Counted from the first letter of the stretch, positions 16,864-26,401 are shown. The stretch: 64,000 nt of DNA from Acidobacteriota bacterium (GCA_013289665.1 JABCZN010000001.1:310001-374000); one strand, 5' to 3'. Program-made: numbers and translations. Notes: generated by a model not told the origin, from the sequence alone.

Positions 16864-17628
16864 TCAGTACGTTTCTAGTTCTGAAACGGCCAGATAGTTG
16901 AGCCTGGAATCCTTGAATCTCATCACGATCATGGCTGTGAGATCGTAGAATGCGTAATTGTCAGTGAATTCCGTGTCGCTCATTTCGCGGTGTTGCTGAC
17001 GAATTCTCTTCAAGCCGGCTTCGGAAGTTTTCTTGCGGGCGTGGAGGTAATAGCTGAGTTGATCTTCGCGGCGGACGCTGGGTTTGCCGAGGATGGCAAT
17101 CACCTGGGAGGGAGTCAATCCCAGGTGCAACCCAGAGATAGTCGACGCTCTTCTTATCGCAACTTTTGTTCCAACACATTTGTCGTTGCCGTTCCATGCC
17201 GGGCCGGCACCGAACAAATAGAAAGTGTTGTTGACTTCCCCGGTCTCGAAGATGAGATAGGTGCTTGTAGCCTCCCCGATTGACACGTAGCAAAGCTGTT
17301 CCCGACCAGTTGAGGCATCACCCCGCTCGACAGTTGTAGCCCTTCCCAATTTCCCTTCTGCACGGCGGAGCAGGCCGTCGTCTAAATGGATGCTAAGAAT
17401 CTGGAAGTTGCCTCGGGGGAGCTCTCGCTCCTGAAACGTGATGCGCTCGGCATCCTTATCTTCTCTGGTGAGGGACCACCAATCAGTATTGTCCTCAAGC
17501 CGGACGGTGGGTTGTGGTTCGTTGCTGCTCGTTTGCCGTGAGAACGTTGTGATGCAGTTGGGAGCAGCAAGAACCAAAGTGGAGGCAAAAGGCAGGACCT
17601 TCGCACCTAGGCTCTTAATCGTAGTCAT
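16864..17628 (-). CDS. Exported protein with a BamE/SmpA-like motif
   Basis: The frame is open further upstream, but the ATG at 17628 begins a typical export signal (MTTIKSLGAKVLPFASTLVLAAPN) and the upstream extension has the Arg/Pro-rich composition of a shadow frame. The 254-residue protein has a C-terminal segment ISGLHLGLTPSQVIAILGKPSVRREDQLSYY, a pattern used by BamE/SmpA-like domains (GLxLGMSxxEVxxxLGxP). No other domain is recognisable. It is probably periplasmic. It is convergent with the DUF3052 gene, separated by 17 bases. Confidence 0.6.
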   Translation of the reverse strand: MTTIKSLGAKVLPFASTLVLAAPNCITTFSRQTSSNEPQPTVRLEDNTDWWSLTREDKDAERITFQERELPRGNFQILSIHLDDGLLRRAEGKLGRATTVERGDASTGREQLCYVSIGEATSTYLIFETGEVNNTFYLFGAGPAWNGNDKCVGTKVAIRRASTISGLHLGLTPSQVIAILGKPSVRREDQLSYYLHARKKTSEAGLKRIRQQHREMSDTEFTDNYAFYDLTAMIVMRFKDSRLNYLAVSELETY

Positions 17629-17720
17629 TCGAGGAGGATAACATTGCTTGGGTTCCGCTCTATATGTGGAGAAAAACCCGCAACCTGAAAACCGTAGTGT
17701 GCCGCATTCAAGAGAAGGCG

Positions 17721-17984
17721 TCAGTTGGTTTCGCGGAGTTTGCGGAGTTCTTCCATTACCGATTGAATGAGCTCTTTGGCGTGGGTGAGTTCCTGGGTGA
17801 CCATGCGGAGGTCCATCGCGGGGAGGGTGGGGTTGCGCTGGCTGGCGCAATAGACACCGTGCTGGCCGACTAGGACGAGCGCGTTGGTGATGCGGTCCAG
17901 GGAGACGGCCAGGCGGCCGCGGTCGCGGCCAAAACGCTGCTCGAAGTGCTCGAGTTCGTCGTGATGCTCCTGAAAAGCCGACAT
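17721..17984 (-). CDS. Small conserved-looking hypothetical protein (87 residues)
   Basis: The Met at 17984 is preceded by AAGGAA at five to six bases, which fixes the start well inside a longer open frame. The product is predicted to be soluble and mostly helical: MSAFQEHHDELEHFEQRFGRDRG, then a middle segment LVLVGQHGVYCASQRN and a C-terminal helix TQELTHAKELIQSVMEELRKLRE. I do not recognise the family. It is 92 bases upstream of the exported-protein gene on the same strand and divergent from the LRV-repeat gene. Confidence 0.5.
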   Translation of the reverse strand: MSAFQEHHDELEHFEQRFGRDRGRLAVSLDRITNALVLVGQHGVYCASQRNPTLPAMDLRMVTQELTHAKELIQSVMEELRKLRETN

Positions 17985-18221
17985 GTGGGTTCCTTTTCTC
18001 GCGGCCAAAATCGGCCCAATTGCATCCAATTTGTGGGCGTTGCACATCGGGCACAGGGCCGGGGCGCGAATCTTTACCCTACCGCATGGCCGGAAGATAA
18101 TCCAATTGAGCCGCAGCCGAGACCAGAAAGCAGTGTCAATTTTATGAGCCTTCAAAAGCAGGCCGGCAAAGAGTTCGTTCCATTCGGTGACAGGCCCGGT
18201 GGGAATTGGGAGCATCCAAAC

Positions 18222-18788
18222 ATGCGACGTTCGGACCTTGTGCAACACAAAGAAAAGGAAAACGGGCGGATCGATCGCACTTCACAGATCGTATTCGGTG
18301 AACGCCAGCACCTTTTGCGGGTGCTGGATTCGCTGGAAGGCACCTCGTTGCCGATCGCGCGAATGCAGCAAGAGCGGCGCATCCTGGAAGAATTGATCCA
18401 CGCGCGGACGCGCGAATTGAACCAGATCAACACTGCCTGGGACGAGAAGATCGGGCTGGTGTTGAGCGCGGAAGCGAAGCCAGAAATGCTTGAGAAGCTG
18501 GTGAAGCAGGCGCCGGAAGAAGACTATTACATGCTGCGGCTGATCAGCGAGCATCCGCGGACGAATGCGAAGACTTTGAGTAAGCTGGCGAAACATCCGT
18601 ACGGGGCAATCCGGGAAAACGTGGCGCGGCACCCGAATGCTGATGCGAACACGCTGACGTATCTGAGCAAGGACAAGACGCAGCCGTTGTGGTACCTGGT
18701 GGCGTTTAATCCGAACACGCCGAACCCGTTGCAGAGGAAATTGCGCGACCGGCTGAAGAAGCTGGGTGAAGCGCAGCCGATGCGGTAG
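18222..18788 (+). CDS. Leucine-rich-repeat-variant (LRV/HEAT-like) protein
   Basis: About 188 residues from the ATG at 18222, which has GGGAG ten bases upstream; the longer frame from 17946 would overlap the divergent small gene. The N-terminal half is a charged helical coil (LEELIHARTRELNQINTAWDEKI). The second half holds tandem 24-25 residue repeats of the LRV type, for example LRLISEHPRTNAKTLSKLAKHPYGAIRENVARHPNADANTLTYLSKD. Such repeats usually mediate protein-protein contact. The partner is unknown and nothing in the neighbourhood suggests one. Confidence 0.6.
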   Translation: MRRSDLVQHKEKENGRIDRTSQIVFGERQHLLRVLDSLEGTSLPIARMQQERRILEELIHARTRELNQINTAWDEKIGLVLSAEAKPEMLEKLVKQAPEEDYYMLRLISEHPRTNAKTLSKLAKHPYGAIRENVARHPNADANTLTYLSKDKTQPLWYLVAFNPNTPNPLQRKLRDRLKKLGEAQPMR

Positions 18789-18904
18789 GGCAGTTGGTAG
18801 CCAATTCCTCGTTTTGAGCATCCCTCCCGATTCAATTCTCAAGTGCGACCTGCCCGTGCTTGCCCGTTTTTGGCTGGGCGGCGGGAAACGATACAATACG
18901 GCGC

Positions 18905-20425
18905 ATGCGAACTGCTACGCGTGTCGGGGGTGAGCTACAGGCTGAAGCTCAGCCCCGCGTGGAAGATTTTTCTTCTTCGAAAATTCAAACGAAAACGGAG
19001 CTGGGACTGGTGTTGCTGGTGTCGGCGGCGATCCTGATTCCGTGTTTCTGGCAGCGGCATATTCAGGCGGGGGATTTGGCGAGTCACGCTTACAACGCCT
19101 GGCTGGCGCAGTTGGTTGGGGAGGGGAAGGCGCCGGGAGTATATGCGGTGTGGCAGGGTAAGAATGTGCTGTTTGATTTGATGCTGCTGATACTCGGCAA
19201 GATATTTGGATTTGGTGCGGCGGAGAAGATCGCGGTTTCAGCTTGTGTGCTGGTGTTTTTCTGGGGCGTGTTCACGTTGATTAGCGTGGCGACGCGGAGG
19301 CGGCCGTGGTTGCTGGTGCCAGGCTTGGCGATGCTGGCGTACGGGTTCGTGTTTTATATGGGGTTCATGAACTACTACCTGTCTTTGGGATTGGCGTGTT
19401 TTGGATTAGCCGCGCTTTGGCACGGCGAGCGGCGCGGAATTTTGCTTGCGACGATTTTGGCGCCACTGGGGCTGCTGGCGCATCCGCTGGGTTTTTTGTG
19501 GCTGGCGGCAGCAGGGGCGTACCGGTTGCTGTGGCCGCGCATGCGAGGCTGGTCGGAGTGGCTTCCTCCGGCGGCGGCCATCGGAATTGGACTGGTGGTG
19601 CGGTGGGTGCTGGCGCGGCATCCGGAGTATCAGCCAGACTGGCCGGACGCGCCGTTTTTTCAGTGGAATGGCGCGGACCAATTCTGGGTTTTCCGGCCGG
19701 CGACGCGATACGTGGCCCTGGCGATGATCGTGTTTGTGGCGGCCGCGACTTTGTTCGATTTGCTGCCCTGGCGGGGAAGAGAAGGGAATGACAAAGAGCG
19801 GCGGCTGTTTCCGGAATTCTATGCGGTGGCGTTTTGTTTGACGGCGCTGCTTCCGGAGAATCTCCGGCCCGAGGAAAATGCGGGCTGGATCGGATTGCTG
19901 GTGACGCGGTTGACGCTGATCAGCGCGATTTTTATTTTCTGCTGGCTGGGAACATTGCGGCCGCGGAAGTGGCATTTGTTTGCGCTGGCGGTTTGTGCGG
20001 CGGTGTACTTCACGCTTGTTTACCGCGACACGTGGCTGGCGGGCCGGCTGGAAGAGAACGCGGAAAAGATTACGCGAGAGATGTCCCCCGGCACGCGCGT
20101 GATTGCGACGATCTTTGAGCCCCCGGATTACCGGATGGTGACACTGCACGTGGTGGATCGCGCATGCGTGGGACATTGTTTCCTGTATTCGAATTATGAG
20201 GCGTCGACCAGGCAGTTTCGCCTGCGGGTGAAGGAGGGAAGCCCGGTAGTGGTGGCTTCGCCGGAAGACAGCGAGGACATGCAGGTTGGTTCCTACGATG
20301 TGCAAGACGAGGATTTGCCGCTGAAGGAAATTTACCAGTGCGACGCGGGCGATTGGACGAAATTGTGCGTTCGGGATTTGAAAGCGGGAGAGAAGAACGG
20401 TGCAGGAGGGATCCGGCCGGAGTGA
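18905..20425 (+). CDS. Polytopic membrane protein, glycosyltransferase-39/PMT-like topology
   Basis: From the ATG at 18905 (an earlier TTG at 18860 is unlikely) the protein has a cytoplasmic N-terminus and about ten membrane spans between residues 35 and 390. A soluble C-terminal domain of about 110 residues carries GTRVIATIFEPPDYRMVTLHVVDRACVGHCFLYSNYEAS. The arrangement, including an early extracytoplasmic acidic loop (RHIQAGDLASHAYNAWLA), resembles GT-C glycosyltransferases such as PMT/ArnT, but no diagnostic motif is clear. The next gene starts 145 bases downstream. Confidence 0.6.
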   Translation: MRTATRVGGELQAEAQPRVEDFSSSKIQTKTELGLVLLVSAAILIPCFWQRHIQAGDLASHAYNAWLAQLVGEGKAPGVYAVWQGKNVLFDLMLLILGKIFGFGAAEKIAVSACVLVFFWGVFTLISVATRRRPWLLVPGLAMLAYGFVFYMGFMNYYLSLGLACFGLAALWHGERRGILLATILAPLGLLAHPLGFLWLAAAGAYRLLWPRMRGWSEWLPPAAAIGIGLVVRWVLARHPEYQPDWPDAPFFQWNGADQFWVFRPATRYVALAMIVFVAAATLFDLLPWRGREGNDKERRLFPEFYAVAFCLTALLPENLRPEENAGWIGLLVTRLTLISAIFIFCWLGTLRPRKWHLFALAVCAAVYFTLVYRDTWLAGRLEENAEKITREMSPGTRVIATIFEPPDYRMVTLHVVDRACVGHCFLYSNYEASTRQFRLRVKEGSPVVVASPEDSEDMQVGSYDVQDEDLPLKEIYQCDAGDWTKLCVRDLKAGEKNGAGGIRPE

Positions 20426-20570
20426 GGATAGTGCTGGAGGGTGCCGGGTTCGGAAGGGAAACCCAAGAGCACAGCGAGGAATGGCTATGCCACGGCGAGG
20501 CGTTTGTGGAAGACAAATTGGCTCTTTTACTAGGCCAATTTCTGGTAGAATTAGGCTGGGGTGAGAGACA

Positions 20571-22115
20571 ATGCTGCCATTACACCTTCAGCCCGAAAGT
20601 CACATTCCCCTCTACATTCAGCTGCGCGACCAACTGCGCTCCCTGGTGCATGCGGGCGATTTGCGTCCCGGCGACCGGATTCCCGCGAGCCGGGAACTGG
20701 CACAGATGCTGGGCGTGCATCGCACCACGGTGGCAAACGCCTACGCCGAACTGGAGTCGGAAGGATTGATCCAGGGACACGTGGGACGCGGCACGTTCAT
20801 TCGTAACAACGGGAATGGATTGAAGATCACGCCGCCGGCGCCGGCAAGTTTGTCGAACGGCAACGGCTTGCGCTGGGAGCTGCTTTTCGCGGATGAGCGC
20901 AGCGAAGAGATTTTGAGCCGCCTGACGGCCTCTGCGCCAATGAATTCATTGTCCTTTGTGATGGCGCGACCGGATCCCGAATTTTTTCCCGTGGAGGAGT
21001 TGCAGACTTGTTCGAACGCGGCATTGCGCCGCGAAGGACAGGACATCCTGAACCTCGGCGCCTCGGACGGCTACGCTCCGTTGAAAGAAGCATTGCTCGA
21101 GATGTTGCAGCAGGATGGAATCCCCGCCAGGGACGAAACGCTGCTGGTTACAGACGGTTGCCAGCAGGCTTTGGATTTGATCGCGAAGGCATTTGTGCGC
21201 CCCGGCGATACAGTGGTGCTGGAGAATCCGACGTATCCGGGAGCCTCGGCGGTTTTTCACGGCGTGCGGGCCCGGTGCCTGGGCGTGCCGGTGCGGACGC
21301 ACGCGGAACCGGGCAATGCGCTGGGAATTGATCTGGAAGCATTGGAAGCGACGCTGGCGGCAAATCGCGTGAAGCTGCTCGTGTTGACGCCGGACTTTCA
21401 GAATCCGACGGGAACATCGATGCCGCTGGCTTCGCGTCGCAAGGTATTGGAAATGGCGGGGCGGTATCAGGTTCCGGTGGTCGAAGACCACATTTACGCG
21501 CGGCTGAACGCCCAGGACGAGCGCATTCCTTCGCTGAAGCAGCTGGATCGCGGGAATCTGGTGATCCACATTGACAGTTTCGCGAAGGTGGCATTCCCCG
21601 GATTGCGCGTGGGCTGGATCGTGGCGCCGGCGGCGGCTATCGGGCGGCTGCGGCTGGTGAAGCAGATGACAGACCTGCACACGGACCAACTGGCCCAGGC
21701 AACGCTGGCGGAGTTCCTGAAGCGTGGACTATTCCAAAAGCATCTGGCAAAGATGCGCAAGGTGTATGCGGATCGCTTGCGCGCGGTGGATGAGGCATTG
21801 CGCAGGCAGATGCCGGAAGGCGTACGGTGGACGAAACCCGAAGGCGGGATGTGCTTGTGGCTCGAACTGCCACCGGGATTCGACGCGAGCGAATTGATGA
21901 TTCATGCGCGGGAGCGTGGCGTGCTCTTCGCGCCGGGCAGGTATTTTTACGTGCAATCGCCGATGCCGAACACATTGCGGCTGGGATTTGCGAGCCTAAA
22001 TGAAAAAGAACTAGCTCGCGGCGTGGCGACACTGGCGGAGCTGCTGAAGAGCGAAATGCGCAAGCGGCAGCGGGGCACGCGGCGTGCGGAACGTGCCCAC
22101 GTAGCGCTGGTTTGA
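20571..22115 (+). CDS. MocR/PdxR-like regulator: GntR HTH fused to a class I aminotransferase domain
   Basis: Residues 5-75 are a GntR winged helix (IPLYIQLRDQLRSLVHAGDLRPGDRIPASRELAQMLGVHRTTVANAYAELESEGLI). Residues 130-490 are a fold-type I aminotransferase with the PLP Lys at about residue 339 in SFAKVAFPGLRVGW. Proteins of this shape include PdxR, the PLP-sensing activator of pdxST. pdxS and pdxT lie only two genes downstream on the same strand, so a PdxR role is the best guess; an enzymatic aminotransferase (LysN-like) cannot be excluded. The stop overlaps the region of the next gene's start. Confidence 0.85.
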   Translation: MLPLHLQPESHIPLYIQLRDQLRSLVHAGDLRPGDRIPASRELAQMLGVHRTTVANAYAELESEGLIQGHVGRGTFIRNNGNGLKITPPAPASLSNGNGLRWELLFADERSEEILSRLTASAPMNSLSFVMARPDPEFFPVEELQTCSNAALRREGQDILNLGASDGYAPLKEALLEMLQQDGIPARDETLLVTDGCQQALDLIAKAFVRPGDTVVLENPTYPGASAVFHGVRARCLGVPVRTHAEPGNALGIDLEALEATLAANRVKLLVLTPDFQNPTGTSMPLASRRKVLEMAGRYQVPVVEDHIYARLNAQDERIPSLKQLDRGNLVIHIDSFAKVAFPGLRVGWIVAPAAAIGRLRLVKQMTDLHTDQLAQATLAEFLKRGLFQKHLAKMRKVYADRLRAVDEALRRQMPEGVRWTKPEGGMCLWLELPPGFDASELMIHARERGVLFAPGRYFYVQSPMPNTLRLGFASLNEKELARGVATLAELLKSEMRKRQRGTRRAERAHVALV

Positions 22116-22117
22116 AA

Positions 22118-22567
22118 ATGGCGAAAATCGTCAAACTGGATACGAAGGAAGCAAACCGCTGCTTTGGTTGCGGCGGAAATAATGAAGCCGGGATGCGGCT
22201 GGTGTTTGATCTGGACTTTGACGCAAAACGGACCCGCGGGCGTTTTGTGCTGGGGGCGAACTACGCCGGCGGCGCAGGATTCGCCCACGGCGGGATCATC
22301 GCGGTGGTGCTGGATGAAGCGATGGGCAAAATTTCGAAGTTGACGGAAGAGAAGGCGGTGACCGCTGAGTTGAACGTGGTGTACCGGAAGCCCGTGCCGG
22401 TGGATCGGGAAATTGTGGTGGAAGGCTGGCAGGAAGAAGAGAAGGGCAGAAACCGGTTTCGCGTGGGAGAGATTCGCGACGGGGAAGGCAACCTGCTGGC
22501 GCGGGGCACGGCGCGGTTCGTAGCGATTGACCATGAACAGTTTGAGCGGGCCCGCTCGGCTCAATAA
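22118..22567 (+). CDS. PaaI-like hotdog-fold thioesterase
   Basis: The 149-residue product has an N-terminal [14 protein letters not shown] cap, common in small thioesterases, and the catalytic hotdog block [19 protein letters not shown], in which the Asp of DEAM is the expected general base or nucleophile. The start ATG at 22118 lies two bases after the MocR stop, so the genes are coupled. The family hydrolyses acyl-CoA thioesters; the acyl group is unknown. Its place in a vitamin B6 operon has no obvious metabolic reason. Confidence 0.85.
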   Translation: MAKIVKLDTKEANRCFGCGGNNEAGMRLVFDLDFDAKRTRGRFVLGANYAGGAGFAHGGIIAVVLDEAMGKISKLTEEKAVTAELNVVYRKPVPVDREIVVEGWQEEEKGRNRFRVGEIRDGEGNLLARGTARFVAIDHEQFERARSAQ

Positions 22568-22607
22568 AGATTTTGAGGATTTCCAAATTTTTCAGAGGAG
22601 AAGGAAT

Positions 22608-23540
22608 ATGCAAGCAAAGAAACCGAACGGCAGCGGCAACGGTCATGGCGGAAAGGCCAAGGGTTCGAACGAATGGCGGGTGAAAGTCGGCCTGGCGGAG
22701 ATGTTGAAGGGCGGCGTGATCATGGACGTCACGAACGCCGAACAGGCACGCATTGCCGAAAAGGCGGGAGCTTGCGCGGTGATGGCGCTGGAGCGTGTGC
22801 CTTCGGACATTCGCAAGGAAGGCGGCGTAGCGCGGATGGCGTCCATCAAAGTGATCCGCGAAATCATGAAGACAGTGACCATCCCGGTGATGGCCAAGGT
22901 GCGCATCGGGCATTTCTCGGAAGCCGAGGTGCTGCAGGCGCTGGAGGTGGACTTCATTGACGAGAGCGAAGTGCTGACTCCAGCGGACGAAGAGAACCAC
23001 ATCTGGAAGCACGACTACCGGGTGCCTTTTGTGTGCGGCGCACGGAACCTGGGTGAAGCCGTCCGGCGCATCGCGGAGGGAGCGGCGATGATCCGGACGA
23101 AGGGCGAAGCCGGCTCCGGCAACGTGGTGGAAGCGGTACGGCATATGCGCACGATCGTTTCGCAGATGAAGAAACTGACCACGCTGCGCGACGACGAGTT
23201 GATGCGCGAAGCGAAAGAAATGGGCGCGCCGCTCGATCTGATTCGCGAGATCGCGAAGACGGGGAAGCTGCCGGTACCGAATTTTTCGGCGGGCGGCATT
23301 GCGACACCAGCGGACGCGGCGCTGGTGCGGAAGTTGGGCGCGGAAGCGGTGTTCGTCGGCTCTGGGATTTTCAAGAGCAGCGATCCCGATGCGCGCGCGA
23401 AGGCCATCGTGAAAGCGACGACGCACTTCGAAGACCCGAAGGCGATTCTGGAGGCTTGCGAGGAACTTGGCGAAGCGATGCCCGGAATCGACGTGCGGCA
23501 ACTGGAAGAGAAAGATCTGCTCTCCACGCGGGGCTGGTAG
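22608..23540 (+). CDS. pdxS: Pyridoxal 5'-phosphate synthase subunit PdxS
   Basis: This synthase subunit builds PLP from ribose-5-phosphate, glyceraldehyde-3-phosphate and ammonia. The 310-residue (beta/alpha)8 protein has both substrate-bound lysines: K97 in VMAKVRIGH and K165 in [11 protein letters not shown]. It also has [31 protein letters not shown] and the [27 protein letters not shown] phosphate site. The start at 22608 follows AGGAGAAGG, giving a Gly/Asn/Lys-rich N-terminal tail. pdxT lies 134 bases downstream, forming the deoxyxylulose-independent B6 pathway. Confidence 0.98.
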   Translation: MQAKKPNGSGNGHGGKAKGSNEWRVKVGLAEMLKGGVIMDVTNAEQARIAEKAGACAVMALERVPSDIRKEGGVARMASIKVIREIMKTVTIPVMAKVRIGHFSEAEVLQALEVDFIDESEVLTPADEENHIWKHDYRVPFVCGARNLGEAVRRIAEGAAMIRTKGEAGSGNVVEAVRHMRTIVSQMKKLTTLRDDELMREAKEMGAPLDLIREIAKTGKLPVPNFSAGGIATPADAALVRKLGAEAVFVGSGIFKSSDPDARAKAIVKATTHFEDPKAILEACEELGEAMPGIDVRQLEEKDLLSTRGW

Positions 23541-23674
23541 GGTGGGCTTTGAAGAGTCGCGCTAAAAGCCTCAAGAAGATTGATTCCAGGGAAAAAACGG
23601 CCGTGCGCAGTATGGCAAAAATCGTGCTTGCCCGGCCGCGTCATTCCAACCCAGAAGGAAAGCGGAAGGGACAC

Positions 23675-24268
23675 GTGACGATCGGAATCGTGGCAATACA
23701 AGGTGATTTTGCGGCACACGCGGCGATACTGCAGGAATTGGGCGCGGAGACGGTGGAAGTGCGCAAGGTGCGAGATCTGGAAGGGTGCGACGGGATCGTG
23801 CTGCCCGGCGGAGAATCTACCACCCAACTGCAATTCTTGAAGGAAGAGGGCTTGTTTGACGCCATACGCAAGTTTTCGCGGAAGGGCGGCGCGATTTTCG
23901 GGACGTGCGCGGGAGCCATTCTGCTGGCCAGTGAAGTAAGGAATCCCCCGCAGGAATCACTAGGCTTGCTGGACATGACAGTTTTGCGAAATGGTTATGG
24001 AAGGCAACTGGCGAGCGACGTGTTTTATGGGCCGAGCACACTGAAGCAAGAGCCGCTGGAGATGGTGTTTATCCGCGGGCCGATTATTGAAGAAGTGGGC
24101 GAGGACGTCACCGTGCTGGCCCGGCACGAGGGGAAAGCGGCGCTGGTGGAAAAGGGAAACATCCTTGTGGCGACCTTTCATCCGGAACTGACCGACGATA
24201 CTACTGTGCACGAGCACTTTCTGCAGATGGCGGTGAAGGGTACGGCCAAGGCAGCCATGGCGCGATAG
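23675..24268 (+). CDS. pdxT: Pyridoxal 5'-phosphate synthase glutaminase subunit PdxT
   Basis: This class I glutaminase hydrolyses glutamine and channels ammonia to PdxS. The catalytic triad is visible: C78 in FGTCAGAIL, and His and Glu in TFHPEL. The oxyanion block LPGGEST is also present. The frame is open upstream to 23456, but the GTG at 23675 has GGAAGGG at the right distance and yields 197 residues starting TIGIVAIQGDFAAHA, the normal PdxT N-terminus. An ATG at 23612 would add 21 atypical residues. Confidence 0.97.
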   Translation: MTIGIVAIQGDFAAHAAILQELGAETVEVRKVRDLEGCDGIVLPGGESTTQLQFLKEEGLFDAIRKFSRKGGAIFGTCAGAILLASEVRNPPQESLGLLDMTVLRNGYGRQLASDVFYGPSTLKQEPLEMVFIRGPIIEEVGEDVTVLARHEGKAALVEKGNILVATFHPELTDDTTVHEHFLQMAVKGTAKAAMAR

Positions 24269-24303
24269 GGCACGAATTGCAATTCAGTTTGGCTCTGAGA
24301 AAA

Positions 24304-24732
24304 ATGGACCACAAGGGAAAAATACGGGTACTGTTTGTGTGCATCGGGAATGCCTGCCGCAGCCCGATGGGCGAGGCCATTGCGAGGAAAGAAGCAAACG
24401 ACGTAATAGAAGCATCGAGTGCTGGGTTTTATCCGATGGGCATGATTCCAGAGATGACGCAAACGGCGCTCCAGCGGAATGGCTACTCCCCGAGCGGGTT
24501 ACGATCGAAGGGTCTGAGGGAGATTCGCTCCGAGGAAATCGACCTGGTGGTTAATCTCAGCGGATACACGCGGGCTCAGTCGCTGGAAAAGTTTGTGGAG
24601 GTGGAGAACTGGGAAGTTTCAGATCCCCATGGCGCGGACGAGACCACTTATCAGAGAATTTTGGAGGAGATACAGAGGCGCGTGAGGGAGCTGGCGCAGC
24701 GTTTGCGAGAAGGGCAGCACGCGGCAGTCTAG
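24304..24732 (+). CDS. Low-molecular-weight phosphatase / arsenate reductase-like protein
   Basis: The P-loop FVCIGNACRSPMGEAIARKE is the CX5R signature of low-molecular-weight protein tyrosine phosphatases and thioredoxin-linked arsenate reductases. The general-acid Asp lies in WEVSDPHG. The protein is about 142 residues, normal for the family. The ArsC subgroup usually has two further conserved cysteines around residues 80-90 that I do not see, so phosphatase activity is more likely than arsenate reduction. It begins 35 bases after pdxT and is probably in the same transcript. Confidence 0.85.
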   Translation: MDHKGKIRVLFVCIGNACRSPMGEAIARKEANDVIEASSAGFYPMGMIPEMTQTALQRNGYSPSGLRSKGLREIRSEEIDLVVNLSGYTRAQSLEKFVEVENWEVSDPHGADETTYQRILEEIQRRVRELAQRLREGQHAAV

Positions 24733-24751
24733 GGCGAGCAGAGGAGACCAA

Positions 24752-25420
24752 GTGCGACGTGAGCAGACGAGTGTATCGCAGGAAGATTACCTGAAGGCGC
24801 TTTGGGAGATGCTGGAGGAGAACCAGGTGCCGATCAGCGCGCGGCTCGCGGAAGAATTGAACGTGACGCCGCCGGCGGTGACCGCGGCGCTGAAGCGCAT
24901 GACCCGCGACGGCCACGTGAGAATCGAACGCGGCGGGCGCATCCACCTGACGGCCCAGGGGAGAAAGAATGCGCAGCACCTTATGCTGCGTCACCAGTTG
25001 GCGGAGATGCTGCTGACGGAAGTGATCGGATTGTCGTGGTCCAAGGCGCACGCCGAGGCGGAGCGGATGGAGCACGCGATCTCGCCAGAAGTGGAGGCGC
25101 TGCTGCTGAAGCGGTTTGCGGCGAGGAAGACTTGCCCGCACGGTGTGCCCATGAACGGCGGGATTGCACAACTCCGCAAGCAGGGCGGCGTGCTGCTTTC
25201 CGAGTTGAAGGCCAAAGAGAGCGCCGAGATCATGTGCGTGTACGAAAAGGACGAGGGTTTTTTGGAATTTCTGGAAGGCCTGCGGCTGCTGCCCGCGACG
25301 AAGGTGGAAGTGCTGAAGCGCGAGTACGATGAGACGATGACGGTGCGCGTTAGTGGACGTACGATGCACTTAGGCAAACCGGCAACAACCCGGATCTGGG
25401 TGAAGCGCCTGGCCGCGTAA
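24752..25420 (+). CDS. DtxR/MntR-family metal-dependent transcriptional regulator
   Basis: The N-terminal winged helix (SVSQEDYLKALWEMLEENQVPISARLAEELNVTPPAVTAALKRMTRDGHVRIERGGRIHLTAQG) is followed by the metal-binding dimerisation domain LRHQLAEMLLTEVIGLSWSKAHAEAERMEHAISPEVEALL, with its His/Glu/Cys ligands. A C-terminal FeoA/SH3-like domain closes the 222-residue protein. The GTG start has AGGAGA at a spacing of six. Family members repress Mn or Fe uptake genes when metal-loaded; no transporter gene is adjacent, so the target is elsewhere. Confidence 0.92.
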   Translation: MRREQTSVSQEDYLKALWEMLEENQVPISARLAEELNVTPPAVTAALKRMTRDGHVRIERGGRIHLTAQGRKNAQHLMLRHQLAEMLLTEVIGLSWSKAHAEAERMEHAISPEVEALLLKRFAARKTCPHGVPMNGGIAQLRKQGGVLLSELKAKESAEIMCVYEKDEGFLEFLEGLRLLPATKVEVLKREYDETMTVRVSGRTMHLGKPATTRIWVKRLAA

Positions 25421-25534
25421 TTCTTCCCGCTTTGCAATTTCCGCTTGAATTGTCCCGCCAATGTGTCTAAGGTACTTTCACTCTTCTCGGCCAGACCCTG
25501 TTTGGCCTCAAAAATTTAACCTAGTGAGGTTTGG

Positions 25535-26056
25535 ATGCCAGGAAGTCCAGATTCAGGAACGCGCGCGAGCAGGCCGCGGAATCACTGGATCCTTTATGTA
25601 TTGATCGCATTTTTCGGTGGCCTGCTGACGTTCGCCGGGGCGCGAGCCCAACAGCGGGCAACGGATGATGCGACGTTTCGAAAACTGATTGACGGGTATT
25701 GCGCGGCGTGGAGCACCGGCGATCCGAACAACGCCGCGAAATATTACGCGAAAGAGGACGGGCCGGTCTTTTACGATCTGACACCTTTTTCCTACAGCGG
25801 GTGGAAAGAGTATGAGGCGGGCGTGCGAAAGGCACTGCTGGACCAGGCGCAGAGCGCTTCGTTGACGGCGGGAAAAGAATTGAAGGTGACGCGGCACGGA
25901 AACATCGCCTGGACCACCGTGCCGATGCGCTTCTCGGCAAAAATGAAGGATGGCAGGACGATTGATACTCCGGTGCGGTATACGGGAATCTGGGAAAAAA
26001 AGGGGAAAAGCTGGGTATTGGTACACGAGCATCTTTCCGCCCCGCTCGGCGGATAG
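25535..26056 (+). CDS. Membrane-anchored or secreted SnoaL/NTF2-like protein (DUF4440-type)
   Basis: A basic N-terminus and a hydrophobic segment HWILYVLIAFFGGLLTFAGARA act as a signal or anchor. It is followed by an NTF2-like domain of about 125 residues (FRKLIDGYCAAWSTGDPNNAAKYYAKEDGPVFYDLTPFSYSGWKEYEAGV ... YTGIWEKKGKSWVLVHEHLSAP). Such domains are ligand-binding or enzymatic cones with no predictable substrate. GAGGTTTGG precedes the ATG. The gene stands alone after the DtxR regulator. Confidence 0.8.
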   Translation: MPGSPDSGTRASRPRNHWILYVLIAFFGGLLTFAGARAQQRATDDATFRKLIDGYCAAWSTGDPNNAAKYYAKEDGPVFYDLTPFSYSGWKEYEAGVRKALLDQAQSASLTAGKELKVTRHGNIAWTTVPMRFSAKMKDGRTIDTPVRYTGIWEKKGKSWVLVHEHLSAPLGG

Positions 26057-26082
26057 TTGTTCCGTTAAGAAAGGCAAGACCG

Positions 26083-26307
26083 ATGAGGAAGACGCTTCAG
26101 CTTTACTGGATTGCGGCTCGGGGTTACCGGTTGCGGCCGTGGGAGAGCCCATACCTGCAATGGCGGTTTGAAACGTTTCTGGGAAAAGAAGCGGCCCACA
26201 TGACCGCGACGAAATTTTTTCAGCTGACGTGGAAATACCGCGATCAGTTGCAACGGTTCGCGGACTGGTCCGCCGAACGCCGACGCGCGCAGCGCCGCCA
26301 CGCCTGA
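26083..26307 (+). CDS. Small hypothetical protein (74 residues)
   Basis: An aromatic- and Arg-rich helical protein, MRKTLQLYWIAARGYRLRPWESPYLQWRFETFLGKEAAHMTATKFFQLTWKYRDQLQRFADWSAERR. GAAAGG lies upstream of the ATG, and it is 26 bases behind the SnoaL-like gene. The composition and length suggest a real small protein rather than a chance frame. I know no function for it. Confidence 0.5.
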   Translation: MRKTLQLYWIAARGYRLRPWESPYLQWRFETFLGKEAAHMTATKFFQLTWKYRDQLQRFADWSAERRRAQRRHA

Positions 26308-26401
26308 AGTCACAACCCGATTCCATGAATTTGAGGACGTGAGCGCCCCTAGGCACTTCGTGTGCTCTCGCGGGGAGTATACTGTCTGCAGGAGGAGGAT
26401 C

